This document shows, piece after piece, positions 49,514 through 60,858 of a stretch of DNA of 64,000 nucleotides. The notes below the pieces were generated by a model. That model searched no databases and had not been told where the DNA came from. It saw nothing but the letters and a program-made list of their open reading frames with translations. The stretch is from the NCBI GenBank assembly GCA_020634615.1, contig JACKBI010000010.1:62001-126000 (forward strand), read 5' to 3'. Numbering within the stretch: the first letter of the stretch is position 1; each line of letters opens with the position of its first letter. A program made the position numbers and the translations under genes. This DNA comes from Anaerolineales bacterium. Its GTDB lineage: Bacteria; Chloroflexota; Anaerolineae; JAAEKA01.

Positions 49514-50269
49514 ATGCGTCCACGCAGGTACTATGGAGCCGGCTTTCTGCTCGTGTTGATAGCGGCGATTTTCGGAGCATTTCTGGCGCGGCAGGCCGTC
49601 GGCACGGTGGAGGCGCCCAATCTCGATGGGCTGGCCTCCGTTCAGCAAACTCTGGAGGATCTGAACATTTGGGCGTTGCTTCCGTTGCCGCAAGTCGCAC
49701 CGCGGTCCACGGCGACTCCTTCGTTCTCCGCGACAGAGGAAGCAGCCAGCGGACCCGGCGCTACCGCGACACCACAGCCCATCGCAGTGGCTCCCGTAGC
49801 CGGTCAGGAGCCGGACGCCACACAAGAGGCCTCAGCCACGCCAGAAGCCGCTGAGACACCCGTGGGCCAGCTTGAGGCGACTCCGGTCCCTACGCAGCCG
49901 CCTACGGCCCCAGCGCCATCCGGTGACGCCGGTTTCCCATTCGTGACTGCAGGCCCGGTACGCCAGTCTTCGGGCGACTGCGCTGGTGCATCGATTCGCG
50001 GGGTAGTGCGCGACAGTGGCGGCAATCCCCTGCCCGCGGTGCGCTTGTGGCGCTATGATCAGTGGGGTAATGAGCAGGTGGTCGAGACCAAATCGGGCGA
50101 AACAGACCGCGGCAACTACGATTTTCCCCTGGGCGACACCCCTAACGTTCACTATGTTCAGATCATCGACGCTGCCGGCATCATCATCAGCCCGGTGATC
50201 GAGATCGCTCATCGGCAAGGAGACGCGCCGGACGCAACTTGCCACTGGCTGGACTGGGTGCAGCAGTAA
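49514..50269 (+). CDS. secreted or anchored protein with carboxypeptidase-regulatory-like domain
   Basis: The product is 251 residues. An N-terminal hydrophobic segment (about 6-26; YYGAGFLLVLIAAIFGAFLA) acts as signal anchor; a long Thr/Pro/Ala linker (about 60-150) follows; the C-terminal 90 residues form a beta-sandwich (CAGASIRGVVRDSGGNPLPA ... TDRGNYDFPLGDTPNVHYVQ) like carboxypeptidase regulatory domains. Role unknown; such modules often bind carbohydrate or protein on the cell surface. ATG 49514 follows GGAG by about 17 bases, so initiation is uncertain. Confidence 0.65.
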   Translation: MRPRRYYGAGFLLVLIAAIFGAFLARQAVGTVEAPNLDGLASVQQTLEDLNIWALLPLPQVAPRSTATPSFSATEEAASGPGATATPQPIAVAPVAGQEPDATQEASATPEAAETPVGQLEATPVPTQPPTAPAPSGDAGFPFVTAGPVRQSSGDCAGASIRGVVRDSGGNPLPAVRLWRYDQWGNEQVVETKSGETDRGNYDFPLGDTPNVHYVQIIDAAGIIISPVIEIAHRQGDAPDATCHWLDWVQQ

Positions 50270-50364
50270 GCGGTGGATCGAGGGCGTCGAGCGTGAGGGC
50301 GCGAGCAACGTCATTAGATCATAGCTCGCCATAGCGGCGCTGCCGCAAGTGATCTCTGCAATAC

Positions 50365-50412
50365 AAAGGCGGGTTCGCTTCCTGTTACCAGGCCAGCGAA
50401 CCCGCCTTTTGA
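50365..50412. terminator. bidirectional intrinsic terminator
   Basis: Perfect 15-bp arms (50365-50379 and 50395-50409; AAAGGCGGGTTCGCT) between two converging genes, with A and T runs at the outer ends. Confidence 0.88.
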
Positions 50413-50442
50413 ATCACGTGACGACAGCCTGGGGCTGAGTTA

Positions 50443-51819
50443 TCAGTCCGGCGGCGCGTACTGGCAGCGCGGCTGACCAAGCTGTTCGTTGAAGTATACG
50501 CAAAGAACCACGATACTGTCCCTCAGGTTCAACTGGTCGATCTGGCTTGGCGACATGATCGCCCAGTAGTACTGCTCGTCGTTAGGCGTCCAGTCGATGT
50601 CAGGCATATAGATCAGGCTCATCAGCCCAATCCAGGGTTGCCAGTTGTTGGCGGCATATTCGTAGGCGCGGCGTAGGTAGGCGGCCTTGGTGGGCTCGTC
50701 GATACCGCCGCCGGCGCCGTGCCAGTAGTAAGGGCTATCCGGGCGATTGTCGTTGGTCCAGCCGAACTCCAGCACTACAACGCGTTTATCCGCGTCGCCG
50801 TTCTCGACCATGATCTGGCGGATGTCCTCGATGTGGCGGAAGGCGAAGAAACGCTCACCGCCGTACTGAGCCTCGTTGGCGGCTGTTTCGTCCGGTGAAG
50901 CCTCAGGCGGCGCGGCAAAGCCCGCTCCGTGAACCCCCAGCATATCAAAATAACCATCCGAATTGCCGCCCATGGCCTGGTACATCTCGCGGTAGAACTG
51001 GTCATCGGGCACCGCGATATCGCAGCAGGTTCCGGTGGGCGCCATGCCGGCGGTGATGACAATCATGTTGGGATCCGCCGCCTTGACGGCCTGGTAGCTG
51101 GCTTTCAGCATCTGGGTATACTGGGCCGCATTGGGCGGCCGGTCACCCCATTCACGTGCCAGATTAGGCTCGTTCCAGATCTGGATCGCGTCGATGCGAC
51201 CCTTGTAGCGGGTTGCCAGCGCAGTCAGGAAGTCTACCAGGTGTTGCGTATTCTGCGGAGGGGCACCGGCCCAATCCGGCGCCCGGTCGACACGCACCAG
51301 CAGCTTCAAGCCATGATCCTCGGTTTGCTGCACGATTCGGTCAGGGATGCTCCAGTCGTACTGGCCCTTGCCGGCGCCCTCGATGTCATCCCAGGCGAAC
51401 CACTGCTTGACCCACTGGAAACCGGAGTTTTTCATCAGCGTCAGGTCGCGGTCGGCGATCTCGCCGCGCCACCAGAGGAACGCCTGCGCGCCGAAGTCAG
51501 GTGATCGCATGGTCGCGACGCTGCCTGAGGGCGCCGGCGGCGGGGTGGTAGGCGCGGGGGCTGGTGTATCAGCCACGGGAGCTTGGGTGGCCTCGGTCTC
51601 CGGCGTAGACGTCGGGATGGCCGCGGCCTCGGTCGGCGTATCTTCGACGACGGGCACTTCAGTCGCGGTTGGCGGGACCGGTGTGTCGGTGGCTGCCTCT
51701 ACGGGCTGCGCAAGCGGTGTTGGTGTTTTGGTTGGCGTCGGTGTGGCAGCCGGCGCCGCCGGGCCACAGGCTGAGAGCAGCAAAGCGGCGGTCAGCAGCC
51801 ATACAAGTTTCTTGGACAT
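50443..51819 (-). CDS. lipoprotein glycoside-hydrolase-like protein 1
   Basis: The product is 458 residues. A lipobox (LLSAC, Cys18) and a Thr/Pro-rich linker (about 20-100) precede a TIM-barrel domain of the GH5/GH39 type (about 105-455). The likely acid/base Glu is in IDAIQIWNEPNL and the likely nucleophile Glu in RVVVLEFGWTND. It has no SH3 module, unlike its two upstream paralogs. It is the last of three related genes on this strand. ATG 51819 is preferred over an extension to 51876. Substrate unknown. Confidence 0.8.
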   Translation of the reverse strand: MSKKLVWLLTAALLLSACGPAAPAATPTPTKTPTPLAQPVEAATDTPVPPTATEVPVVEDTPTEAAAIPTSTPETEATQAPVADTPAPAPTTPPPAPSGSVATMRSPDFGAQAFLWWRGEIADRDLTLMKNSGFQWVKQWFAWDDIEGAGKGQYDWSIPDRIVQQTEDHGLKLLVRVDRAPDWAGAPPQNTQHLVDFLTALATRYKGRIDAIQIWNEPNLAREWGDRPPNAAQYTQMLKASYQAVKAADPNMIVITAGMAPTGTCCDIAVPDDQFYREMYQAMGGNSDGYFDMLGVHGAGFAAPPEASPDETAANEAQYGGERFFAFRHIEDIRQIMVENGDADKRVVVLEFGWTNDNRPDSPYYWHGAGGGIDEPTKAAYLRRAYEYAANNWQPWIGLMSLIYMPDIDWTPNDEQYYWAIMSPSQIDQLNLRDSIVVLCVYFNEQLGQPRCQYAPPD

Positions 51820-51909
51820 AATTAGCTTTCTCAATCGGGTTGGTAGCTCCGGGATCACAACTTCGACCCGGCTCACAGCATAACACGAGCGGTCGCTCGC
51901 TTGTGTTCG

Positions 51910-53595
51910 CTACTTCGGCATCGCTTGCAGCATCCCGTAGGCCGATTTGCCTTGAATGCCGAAGGCCGCCAGCTCCGTGCCCGGCTGCGTGACGTTGTAG
52001 TTCAGGTTCCACAGGAAGGCCGGGCCAACGAAGCCCCAGTCGCGCATCATCTGATAGGCGCGGGTGATATACTCGCCTTGCTGCTGCTCGCTGTTATAGG
52101 TGGCATATTCGTAGCCGGGGAATGGATTGCTGCTGGACGCCCAGCCGAATTCGGTCGGCCAAAGACGCTTGTTGCCATCGCCGTATTTCAGCATGATGTT
52201 GCGGTATTGCTCCATGACGTTGCGGAAGTAGAACGACGGATGATCGAAATGCGATGGGCGTGAATAGGTGCCAGCCTGGGCGTCCTGCACCCGTACGTCG
52301 GGCGGGTTGCCGTAGCCGCTGGGGTGGACGCCGATGGCATCTGAGACGTTCTTGAGGCCGGCCTGATACATCTGCTCCAGGTAGGTGAAGTCGGGAACGG
52401 CAGCGGGTGGCTGTGCGCCGGTCGGCGTGGGTGCGCCGCTGACCACGATCATCGAGGGACAGGCCGCCTTGATGGCGCGATAGGCAGCCGACAGCAACTG
52501 GACGTAACGACTGGCGCTCAGTTGTTCGTTGCCCCACTCGTACCAAAGATTTTGCTCGTTCCAGACTTCAATTGCCTGAACTCGGCCACAATAGCGGCTG
52601 GCAAACTCGCCGACAAAGCTGGCGTAGGTGCCAGGATCGACCGGAGGACCTTCGACCGAGAAATCAGTGTTCCCAGGCCGCGCCCAGTCAGGCGACTTGA
52701 CGATGCTGGCCAGAATGTTGAGGCCCGCGCCGTTCAGCACGCCGACCTTGTCATCGGGCCAGTTGCGCTGGCCAGGCTGTCCTTCGAAGCTCTTCCAGGG
52801 GAGTTGGAACTTGACCCAGTTGAATCCCAAGCCTTGCACGGCCCCTGCCGTTGCGCCCAAATCACCGTCAGGATCAATTTGAATGCCGTAGCCGAAGAAA
52901 CCGGCGTTGGCGGGCGCGGGAGCCGGTCCGGATGCCGGCGCTACCGCTTCCGCGACAGCGCCTGGTGTGGGTGTTGGCGCCGGGGTTGGCAACTCGGGAA
53001 TCTCTTCGGCCACCGGTACGATGTCGAGCGGTCCGGCCTGGCGGACATACTCGCTGCTGCCCGCGATCCATACCTCGTTTTCGTCCACGCAACAGACCAG
53101 CAGCCAGTCGCTGTCCGGTGCTTTGGCGACAATGTCGAACTGGTTGCCTTCGGCCACCTGACCAACGCGGTCGTAGGCGGTGCCTGGACCGCTGCGAACG
53201 TTTAGAATCGACGCGACGACCTCTGCCGCGGGCGTGTCAGGCGTCGGCTCGGGTGTGGGCGTTTCTGTCGCCTCAGGCGACGGCGTGGCCGTTGCAGTGG
53301 CGGTCGCTGTGGGCTCTGGCGTCTGTGTAGCCGTTGGCGTGGATGTTTCGGTGGGCGCGGTGGTGGGTGTGTCGGTTGGCTTCGGCGTTGCCGTCGGCGT
53401 GTTGGTCGGCGCCGTTGTGGGTGTCTCAGTCGCGACCTCGACGATGGCAACTTCGGCGGCTTTTTCCGACAGCGGCGTCGGGGCTCCAGCGTCATCGGAT
53501 TGCCGGTTGCAGCCGGCCAGGATAAGCATCGCCAACACGGCGATCAGGGCAAGAGAGGCGAGGGATCTGGGGGAAAGGCGGTGCTCAGAAAGCAT
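51910..53595 (-). CDS. lipoprotein with SH3-like and glycoside-hydrolase-like domains 2
   Basis: The product is 561 residues: lipobox (LILAGC, Cys29), a Thr/Pro linker with about 20 TPT-like units (about 45-125), an SH3-like domain (about 128-190; ILNVRSGPGTAYDRVGQVAE), a second linker, and a GH5/GH39-like barrel (about 235-561). Catalytic candidates are Glu in EVWNEQNLWYEWG and Glu in LWPTEFGWASS. The barrel is clearly similar to that of the next gene upstream (AIKAACPS and SGAPTPTGA segments are shared). GGAG precedes ATG. A hairpin at 53619-53654 separates it from the upstream paralog. Confidence 0.82.
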   Translation of the reverse strand: MLSEHRLSPRSLASLALIAVLAMLILAGCNRQSDDAGAPTPLSEKAAEVAIVEVATETPTTAPTNTPTATPKPTDTPTTAPTETSTPTATQTPEPTATATATATPSPEATETPTPEPTPDTPAAEVVASILNVRSGPGTAYDRVGQVAEGNQFDIVAKAPDSDWLLVCCVDENEVWIAGSSEYVRQAGPLDIVPVAEEIPELPTPAPTPTPGAVAEAVAPASGPAPAPANAGFFGYGIQIDPDGDLGATAGAVQGLGFNWVKFQLPWKSFEGQPGQRNWPDDKVGVLNGAGLNILASIVKSPDWARPGNTDFSVEGPPVDPGTYASFVGEFASRYCGRVQAIEVWNEQNLWYEWGNEQLSASRYVQLLSAAYRAIKAACPSMIVVSGAPTPTGAQPPAAVPDFTYLEQMYQAGLKNVSDAIGVHPSGYGNPPDVRVQDAQAGTYSRPSHFDHPSFYFRNVMEQYRNIMLKYGDGNKRLWPTEFGWASSSNPFPGYEYATYNSEQQQGEYITRAYQMMRDWGFVGPAFLWNLNYNVTQPGTELAAFGIQGKSAYGMLQAMPK

Positions 53596-53618
53596 CGTGT
53601 TGGCTCCATGATGTTACA

Positions 53619-53654
53619 AACGGCAGGCGGATGAGGGCCGGTCCGCCTGCCGTT
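53619..53654 (-). terminator. hairpin between the two large glycoside-hydrolase genes
   Basis: Perfect 13-bp arms (53619-53631 and 53642-53654; AACGGCAGGCGGA). On the minus strand it is followed by TGTAAC, so termination would be partial. The 53655-53747 stretch holds nothing else clear. Confidence 0.6.
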
Positions 53655-53747
53655 ACTTCTGGTTGGTAAGTGTTGCAGGGTGCGAGTTGCGGTGTGGTGG
53701 ACGGATGATCAGTCTTAATCTGTCGTCTGCCACCTGCAGCCCGCAGA

Positions 53748-56912
<3,165 letters not shown>

Positions 56913-57245
56913 ACGTTTTTCAAAGACTCCTTAGCTCGCCGTCATCTGGGCTGGCAAGGCAATACACAGGTCCAGGGCTGCGCATTTGCAGCATCGGTGG
57001 CGATATTATTTGCAAGGTCACCCTTGCAGACGCAAAAAAGCCCAGGGGCCACGAGGGCAATTCCATTGGGCGAGACTGTCTTGGGTATTCTTGACTCTTT
57101 GGACCAGGTTCGAAGCTTGCGTCCATCCGGGGTGCGTGCAATCCAGGATAGCTTGTTGCCTGGCGGCAATCAGAGCAGGACCGGGGAACGAAACAGCCCT
57201 GAACCGTTTGCCTTTGGCTGCGTGATATTCAACTGTCAGCATACG
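56913..57245 (-). promoter_or_regulatory. long 5' leader of the glycoside-hydrolase genes, possible attenuator
   Basis: The promoter at 57252-57280 implies a leader of about 330 bases without a convincing ORF. On the minus strand it contains a GC-rich stem-forming segment (about 57071 down to 57040, GCCC ... GGGC) directly followed by six T (57034-57039), then a small hairpin GCAAGG gtga CCTTGC. This arrangement suits a regulated terminator or riboswitch, but no known class fits. Confidence 0.4.
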
Positions 57246-57251
57246 ATTGGC

Positions 57252-57280
57252 ATTCTAGCATATCCGCTGGAAATCGCCAA
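57252..57280 (-). promoter_or_regulatory. promoter of the glycoside-hydrolase genes
   Basis: On the minus strand: TTGGCG, 17 bp, TAGAAT. Confidence 0.6.
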
Positions 57281-57388
57281 AGCCAGCACCTTTGAAAGAC
57301 AACGACGTTGAAGGTGTCGGAACAACAGTTGCCGTGGCGCACCATCGGTGAGGCGCTGGTGGGTTCTGGGCATCCTTGCGCCGGTGTG

Positions 57389-57652
57389 CTACTTGTTTGC
57401 CCAGCGTTCGATGGCCGTCAGTATGAACCAAAGCAACAGCAGCATGCCGGCGCCGAACAGCAAACAGGCCAGGCCGGTGATCAGCGCGCCAGCGCCGTAG
57501 ATGGCATAGATCAGGCCGCCACCGACGATCAGCAGAAAAGCAATTACTGCCACCAACAAGCGCCGATCATCCTGGCGTCGTCGGGTGCGGTAGTCGGTTG
57601 GCGGCCGTTCAGGTGACGATCTCTGGGGCGGCGGCTCAGGTGGTTGGTTCAC
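57389..57652 (-). CDS. small two-helix membrane protein
   Basis: The product is 87 residues. A proline- and arginine-rich cytoplasmic N-terminus (VNQPPEPPPQRSSPERPPTD) precedes two helices (about 34-52 and 55-78). The GTG at 57652 is 7 bp after a -10 box, so the mRNA is probably leaderless; the frame extends to 57736 but that part lies upstream of the promoter. Function unknown. Between its end and 57280 I see no other gene. Confidence 0.6.
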   Translation of the reverse strand: MNQPPEPPPQRSSPERPPTDYRTRRRQDDRRLLVAVIAFLLIVGGGLIYAIYGAGALITGLACLLFGAGMLLLLWFILTAIERWANK

Positions 57653-57659
57653 AGTCGCG

Positions 57660-57687
57660 ATTCTACTTGATCGTCGCGCTTTTACAA
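57660..57687 (-). promoter_or_regulatory. promoter of the two-helix membrane protein gene
   Basis: On the minus strand: TTGTAA, 16 bp, TAGAAT, 7 bp before GTG 57652. On the plus strand a divergent TATACT at 57706-57711 with TTACAA 18 bp upstream may serve the gene at 57873. Confidence 0.5.
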
Positions 57688-57872
57688 AGAAGCGCGCTGT
57701 CGTGGTATACTCCGCCGACGCTGATAGACATACCACTGCTTTGGCCGGTCTCCCGAGTGAGCCTGCCTCGGACGTTGTTTGTAGACACGTTCTCCGGATG
57801 TGCCTGTCGACAACTTCACAGCGCTGGCTCGGTCAGGAAACCGGCCAAAGCGGGAACTGAATTGGAAACGAA

Positions 57873-59207
57873 ATGACAAACTCGACTGCTCAGTCGGCGC
57901 AGCGGCGCAGCGGTGGCCGGCGCAACTGGCTGCTGATAGCGCTTGGCGCGCTCCTGATTCTGGCTTTAATTGTTGGCGTGTCCGCCATTGCGGGCTATTT
58001 CCTGCTGAGTAAACAGGCAGCGGGCGACTGGACGTGGCAGGACCCGCTGCTGGCGCTAGATGTGACCCGCGTCCGGCCGGATATCGCCGTGCTGACGCTG
58101 CTCGATGAGCCGGCTTCGTCATTGATACGGCAGGCCCTGGCGGCTGGCGAGCCAGATACTGCTTACGCGCTGCTGGTATATGACGCAGCGGTAGATGACA
58201 CCGAACGAAGCGGTAACGCGTTGTTGGTGGGGAAGGCATTTGAGGGGGAGCTGGCCACTGATCTGGCTGCAACCGCTTACCAGCAAGTGCAAACGTTGGC
58301 AGCGCTCAGCCCCGTCATGCCAGATTTCACCCGGACGCAGTCAACGCTGGACGCCGCCGAGGGTTTCATTCGCCTTGGCATGCCCGAGTCGGCGCAGCCA
58401 TTGCTGCGTCAGGTCGAGGCGTTGGCAAGGTACAGCCCGTTGCTGGCGCCGATCCAGCGACAGGAGGCTGCCACTCGACTGCGTGACATCTATCGCCAGC
58501 TTGGCGACGATGCCCAGGCGCGCGCCCTGGATCAGTTGGTGCGTGAGCCGCGCGGCCTGCCGACCAACAAATTCGTGCGCGGTCCCTTCCTCGAGACGTT
58601 TACGGCCCCCGCCGCACCGACGGACGAGGTCCTGCAGGCAGCCGCTGCCCGCCGTGAGGGTGTCTATCCATTTCTGGCGGCCTGGGATGACGGCGATCCG
58701 GCGCAGATCGAAGCTGCCCGGCAGTCGCTGGCCGCTGCATTGCTGAATGAAAACAGCGCACGCGAAGGCGCCATGCTGCTGGGTACCGCCGAGGCCACCG
58801 CGTTGCCGCAGCAAGCCGCGATTTTGCGCGAGTGGATCGACTGGTTGACCCTCAAATATTACATTGCTTCCGACGGATTTGGTATGACGTTGGTGCCGGA
58901 ATGGCAGGCGCAGCGTGATGCAATCTGGGGGAAACTTGGTGAGGCCTACGGGGAGTTGCTGCAAAACTATCGCGACCAGGCGGCTGCTCTGCCCGATCCT
59001 GACGATGGCCTGGCGGCGCGGGTCGAGGTGTTGCGCTACCAGGCGCTGCTGGGCCGGCTGGGCTTGCTGCCCGGCTTCGATGAGAGCAGCATGGCAGCTG
59101 CGCTGCGGACGGCCCAGGAGGACGCGCTCCAGGTCCTGCCTTTGCTGGTGACCGACGAACCCTGGGGCAGCGGGCTGGTTTTTCGCATAACAGAAACGTT
59201 CGAATAG
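57873..59207 (+). CDS. membrane-anchored helical-repeat protein
   Basis: The product is 444 residues. A basic N-terminus and one membrane helix (about 19-45; WLLIALGALLILALIVGVSA) precede an extracytoplasmic, almost entirely helical region (about 60-440) resembling TPR-like solenoids: AAEGFIRLGMPESAQPLLRQ and RLRDIYRQLGDDAQARALDQ have the helix-turn-helix spacing of TPRs. No enzyme motif. It may scaffold a surface complex. The -10-like TATACT at 57706 gives a leader of about 160 bases. Confidence 0.6.
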   Translation: MTNSTAQSAQRRSGGRRNWLLIALGALLILALIVGVSAIAGYFLLSKQAAGDWTWQDPLLALDVTRVRPDIAVLTLLDEPASSLIRQALAAGEPDTAYALLVYDAAVDDTERSGNALLVGKAFEGELATDLAATAYQQVQTLAALSPVMPDFTRTQSTLDAAEGFIRLGMPESAQPLLRQVEALARYSPLLAPIQRQEAATRLRDIYRQLGDDAQARALDQLVREPRGLPTNKFVRGPFLETFTAPAAPTDEVLQAAAARREGVYPFLAAWDDGDPAQIEAARQSLAAALLNENSAREGAMLLGTAEATALPQQAAILREWIDWLTLKYYIASDGFGMTLVPEWQAQRDAIWGKLGEAYGELLQNYRDQAAALPDPDDGLAARVEVLRYQALLGRLGLLPGFDESSMAAALRTAQEDALQVLPLLVTDEPWGSGLVFRITETFE

Positions 59208-59215
59208 GTCATCTG

Positions 59216-59623
59216 TCAGGCTGATCCGAACGACCATTCTGGTATGGCTTCCAGTTCCACCTCGATGCGCGGCCGGGCGCGGTCAGTGCGCTTGATGAGA
59301 TGAATGTCCACCACGCGACGGTCATCCATGCCCAGCCCGGCGCAGATGGCGTCCTGCGCGATCTTCAACCCGCCATCCAGGTCGCGGCGCAGCGGCGTCT
59401 CAAAGTAGAAGTCGATGAACATCGCCAGGTAACCGGCCTGGGCAGACTGCACAAACTCGTCGCTGATCAGTCCGCGATCGCGCCAGTTCTTGATCTGGCG
59501 GATCACCTTGCGTTTGTAGGTGCGCGAGGTCTGGCTCAGCACGCGCCGGCCGTTGACTGTGGCATATTGCTGGTTGATGCTGGGCGGCAAGGGCAGCCGC
59601 AGCGTGACGCGCAGAGTTGACAT
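59216..59623 (-). CDS. RusA-family Holliday junction resolvase-like protein
   Basis: The product is 135 residues. RusA-type motifs are LRLPLPPSINQQYATVNGRR (about 8-27) and the metal-binding RRDLDGGLKIAQDAICAGLG (about 78-97) followed by DDRRVVDIHLIKRTD (about 99-113). RusA proteins resolve Holliday junctions and are often phage-borne, but no phage gene is nearby. The promoter (TTGCGA, 17 bp, TAAACT at 59630-59658) leaves 6 bp to ATG 59623, so the mRNA is probably leaderless. Confidence 0.8.
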   Translation of the reverse strand: MSTLRVTLRLPLPPSINQQYATVNGRRVLSQTSRTYKRKVIRQIKNWRDRGLISDEFVQSAQAGYLAMFIDFYFETPLRRDLDGGLKIAQDAICAGLGMDDRRVVDIHLIKRTDRARPRIEVELEAIPEWSFGSA

Positions 59624-59629
59624 AGGGTT

Positions 59630-59658
59630 AGTTTAGCACGAATGTTCGTAATTCGCAA
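59630..59658 (-). promoter_or_regulatory. promoter of the RusA-like gene (leaderless)
   Basis: On the minus strand: TTGCGA, 17 bp, TAAACT, 6 bp before ATG 59623. Confidence 0.6.
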
Positions 59659-59706
59659 AGTTGGCAACGCAGAAAGTTGGCAACTCTCCGAAGAGTTGCC
59701 AACTTT
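59657..59706. repeat. AAAGTTGGCAAC direct and inverted repeat before rsmI
   Basis: AAAGTTGGCAAC occurs at 59657 and 59673. The second copy is the left arm of a perfect 15-bp hairpin (59673-59687 with 59692-59706, loop CCGA). The hairpin ends 11 bp before ATG 59718, next to the AAGGT ribosome site. Confidence 0.75.
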
Positions 59707-59717
59707 GAAGGTATTCC

Positions 59718-60590
59718 ATGAGCACACTCTACGTCGTCGGCACACCGATCGGTAACCTCGAAGACATGACCGATCGCGCGCGTCGTGTGCTGGCTGAGGT
59801 CGATTTGATCGCGGCGGAGGACACGCGGGTGACCCGGCAACTGCTGACGCGTTTCGACATCCACACCGAACTGACGACCTACACCGATGCCTACTTTCGC
59901 AAGAAGGCCGAGCGGCTGGGGGAGGTCCTGGGTGCGCTGGACCGCGGCCGCAGCGTGGCGCTCGTCTCAGACGCCGGAATGCCCGGGCTGTCCGATCCCG
60001 GTTTCGAACTGGTGGACGCTGTCATTGCTGGCGGGCACGAAGTGGTGGTCATTCCTGGGCCGTCTGCGATAACCGCAGCGCTGGTGGTATCGGGTCTGCC
60101 ATCCGAACGTTTTCTTTTCCTGGGTTTCTTGCCGCGCAAAGCCGGCGAGCGGCGCAGCGCGCTGGCCGAGGTCGCGGACGAGCCGGCCACGCTGGTGCTG
60201 TTCGAGTCGCCACATCGGGTGGTCGACGCGCTGGAGGACATTCTGGCCGTGCTGGGTGACCGGCGTGTGGCCGCCGGCCGCGAGCTGACCAAGAAATTTG
60301 AGGAGGTCTGGCGTGGCTCCGCATCCGACGCCATCGCACACTTCCGCGACACACCGGTGCGCGGCGAGGTGACGCTGGTGGTGGCCGGCACCGGTCGTCG
60401 TCGGGCCGAGGGGCGCTGGCCGGAGGCCCAGGTTCGCGTAGCGGTCGAGTTGATGGCGCAGGAACGCGTCGGCGCGGCGGGCATTGCCAGGACCGTTTCC
60501 AGGCTCAGCGGCTGGACCCGCGGCGAGGTGTATGCCATGGCCGTTGCGGCGGGCGACGCGGCAGCAGACGAGCAGGTTGAGCAGTCATAA
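59718..60590 (+). CDS. rsmI: 16S rRNA (cytidine1402-2'-O)-methyltransferase
   Basis: RsmI methylates C1402 of 16S rRNA. The product is 290 residues. It starts STLYVVGTPIGNLEDMTDRA, the family N-terminus, and has AEDTRVTRQLLTRFDI (about 35-50), SVALVSDAGMPGLSDPGFEL (about 77-96), VIPGPSAITAALVVSGLP (about 112-129) and ATLVLFESPHRVVDAL. Length is normal. A hairpin abuts its ribosome site. Confidence 0.94.
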   Translation: MSTLYVVGTPIGNLEDMTDRARRVLAEVDLIAAEDTRVTRQLLTRFDIHTELTTYTDAYFRKKAERLGEVLGALDRGRSVALVSDAGMPGLSDPGFELVDAVIAGGHEVVVIPGPSAITAALVVSGLPSERFLFLGFLPRKAGERRSALAEVADEPATLVLFESPHRVVDALEDILAVLGDRRVAAGRELTKKFEEVWRGSASDAIAHFRDTPVRGEVTLVVAGTGRRRAEGRWPEAQVRVAVELMAQERVGAAGIARTVSRLSGWTRGEVYAMAVAAGDAAADEQVEQS

Positions 60591-60629
60591 TTCGGAGCGG
60601 CAACGTAGGTGAATCGTAAGATTGATTCG

Positions 60630-60658
60630 TTGACAAACTGTTAACACCGGGTTATACT
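60630..60658 (+). promoter_or_regulatory. strong promoter of the SWIM-gene leader
   Basis: TTGACA (perfect -35), 17 bp, TATACT; transcription should start near 60665. Confidence 0.8.
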
Positions 60659-60664
60659 TGGGGT

Positions 60665-60788
60665 GACTGGGAGCTGTCAGGATCCGGGCTCCCGGACGAG
60701 GAGTGCCAACCATGAATGTACCTGCCTCACATATAGCTAAGCCTGGAAGGGACACCATTCGCTCGCGCGTCGGTGTCCCCTTTTATTT
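60665..60788 (+). ncRNA. leader RNA or small RNA with terminator upstream of the SWIM gene
   Basis: About 124 bases from the promoter to a terminator. The first part can form two mutually exclusive stems: GGGAGC/GCTCCC (60669-60674 with 60688-60693) and TCCGGG/CCCGGA (60683-60688 with 60691-60696). A GAGGAG site and ATG 60712 follow, then the terminator at 60749-60788. It does not match 6S or SRP RNA by eye. Confidence 0.5.
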
Positions 60789-60846
60789 GGCGGCCGGTGG
60801 GTACTGCACGTGCGGCGAATCACATTTCGGATCCCAAGCTACCTAA
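60712..60846 (+). other. possible 44-codon leader ORF
   Basis: ATG 60712 has a good GAGGAG site and the frame runs through the terminator to TAA 60844-60846, 12 bp before the SWIM gene. The peptide starts MNVPASHIAKPGRDTIRSRV and contains YCTCGESH. It may be a leader peptide whose translation affects the terminator. Confidence 0.35.
60749..60788 (+). terminator. intrinsic terminator inside the SWIM-gene leader
   Basis: GGGACACC (60749-60756) pairs with GGTGTCCC (60772-60779), followed by CTTTTATTT. Confidence 0.8.
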
Positions 60847-60858
60847 ACGGAGGGCTGC

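Noticed and set aside
56985..57245. c-di-GMP (GEMM) or ydaO-type riboswitch in the hydrolase leader
   Set aside because: Fragments such as ACGCAAGC and GGCAAACGG are suggestive, but the order and spacing of the conserved blocks do not fit either class.
59216..59623. Prophage remnant, suggested by the RusA-like gene
   Set aside because: All neighbours are chromosomal housekeeping or surface genes, with no integrase, att-like repeats or change in composition.
60665..60788. 6S RNA or SRP RNA
   Set aside because: It is shorter than 6S RNA, has no central bubble and lacks the SRP tetraloop region.
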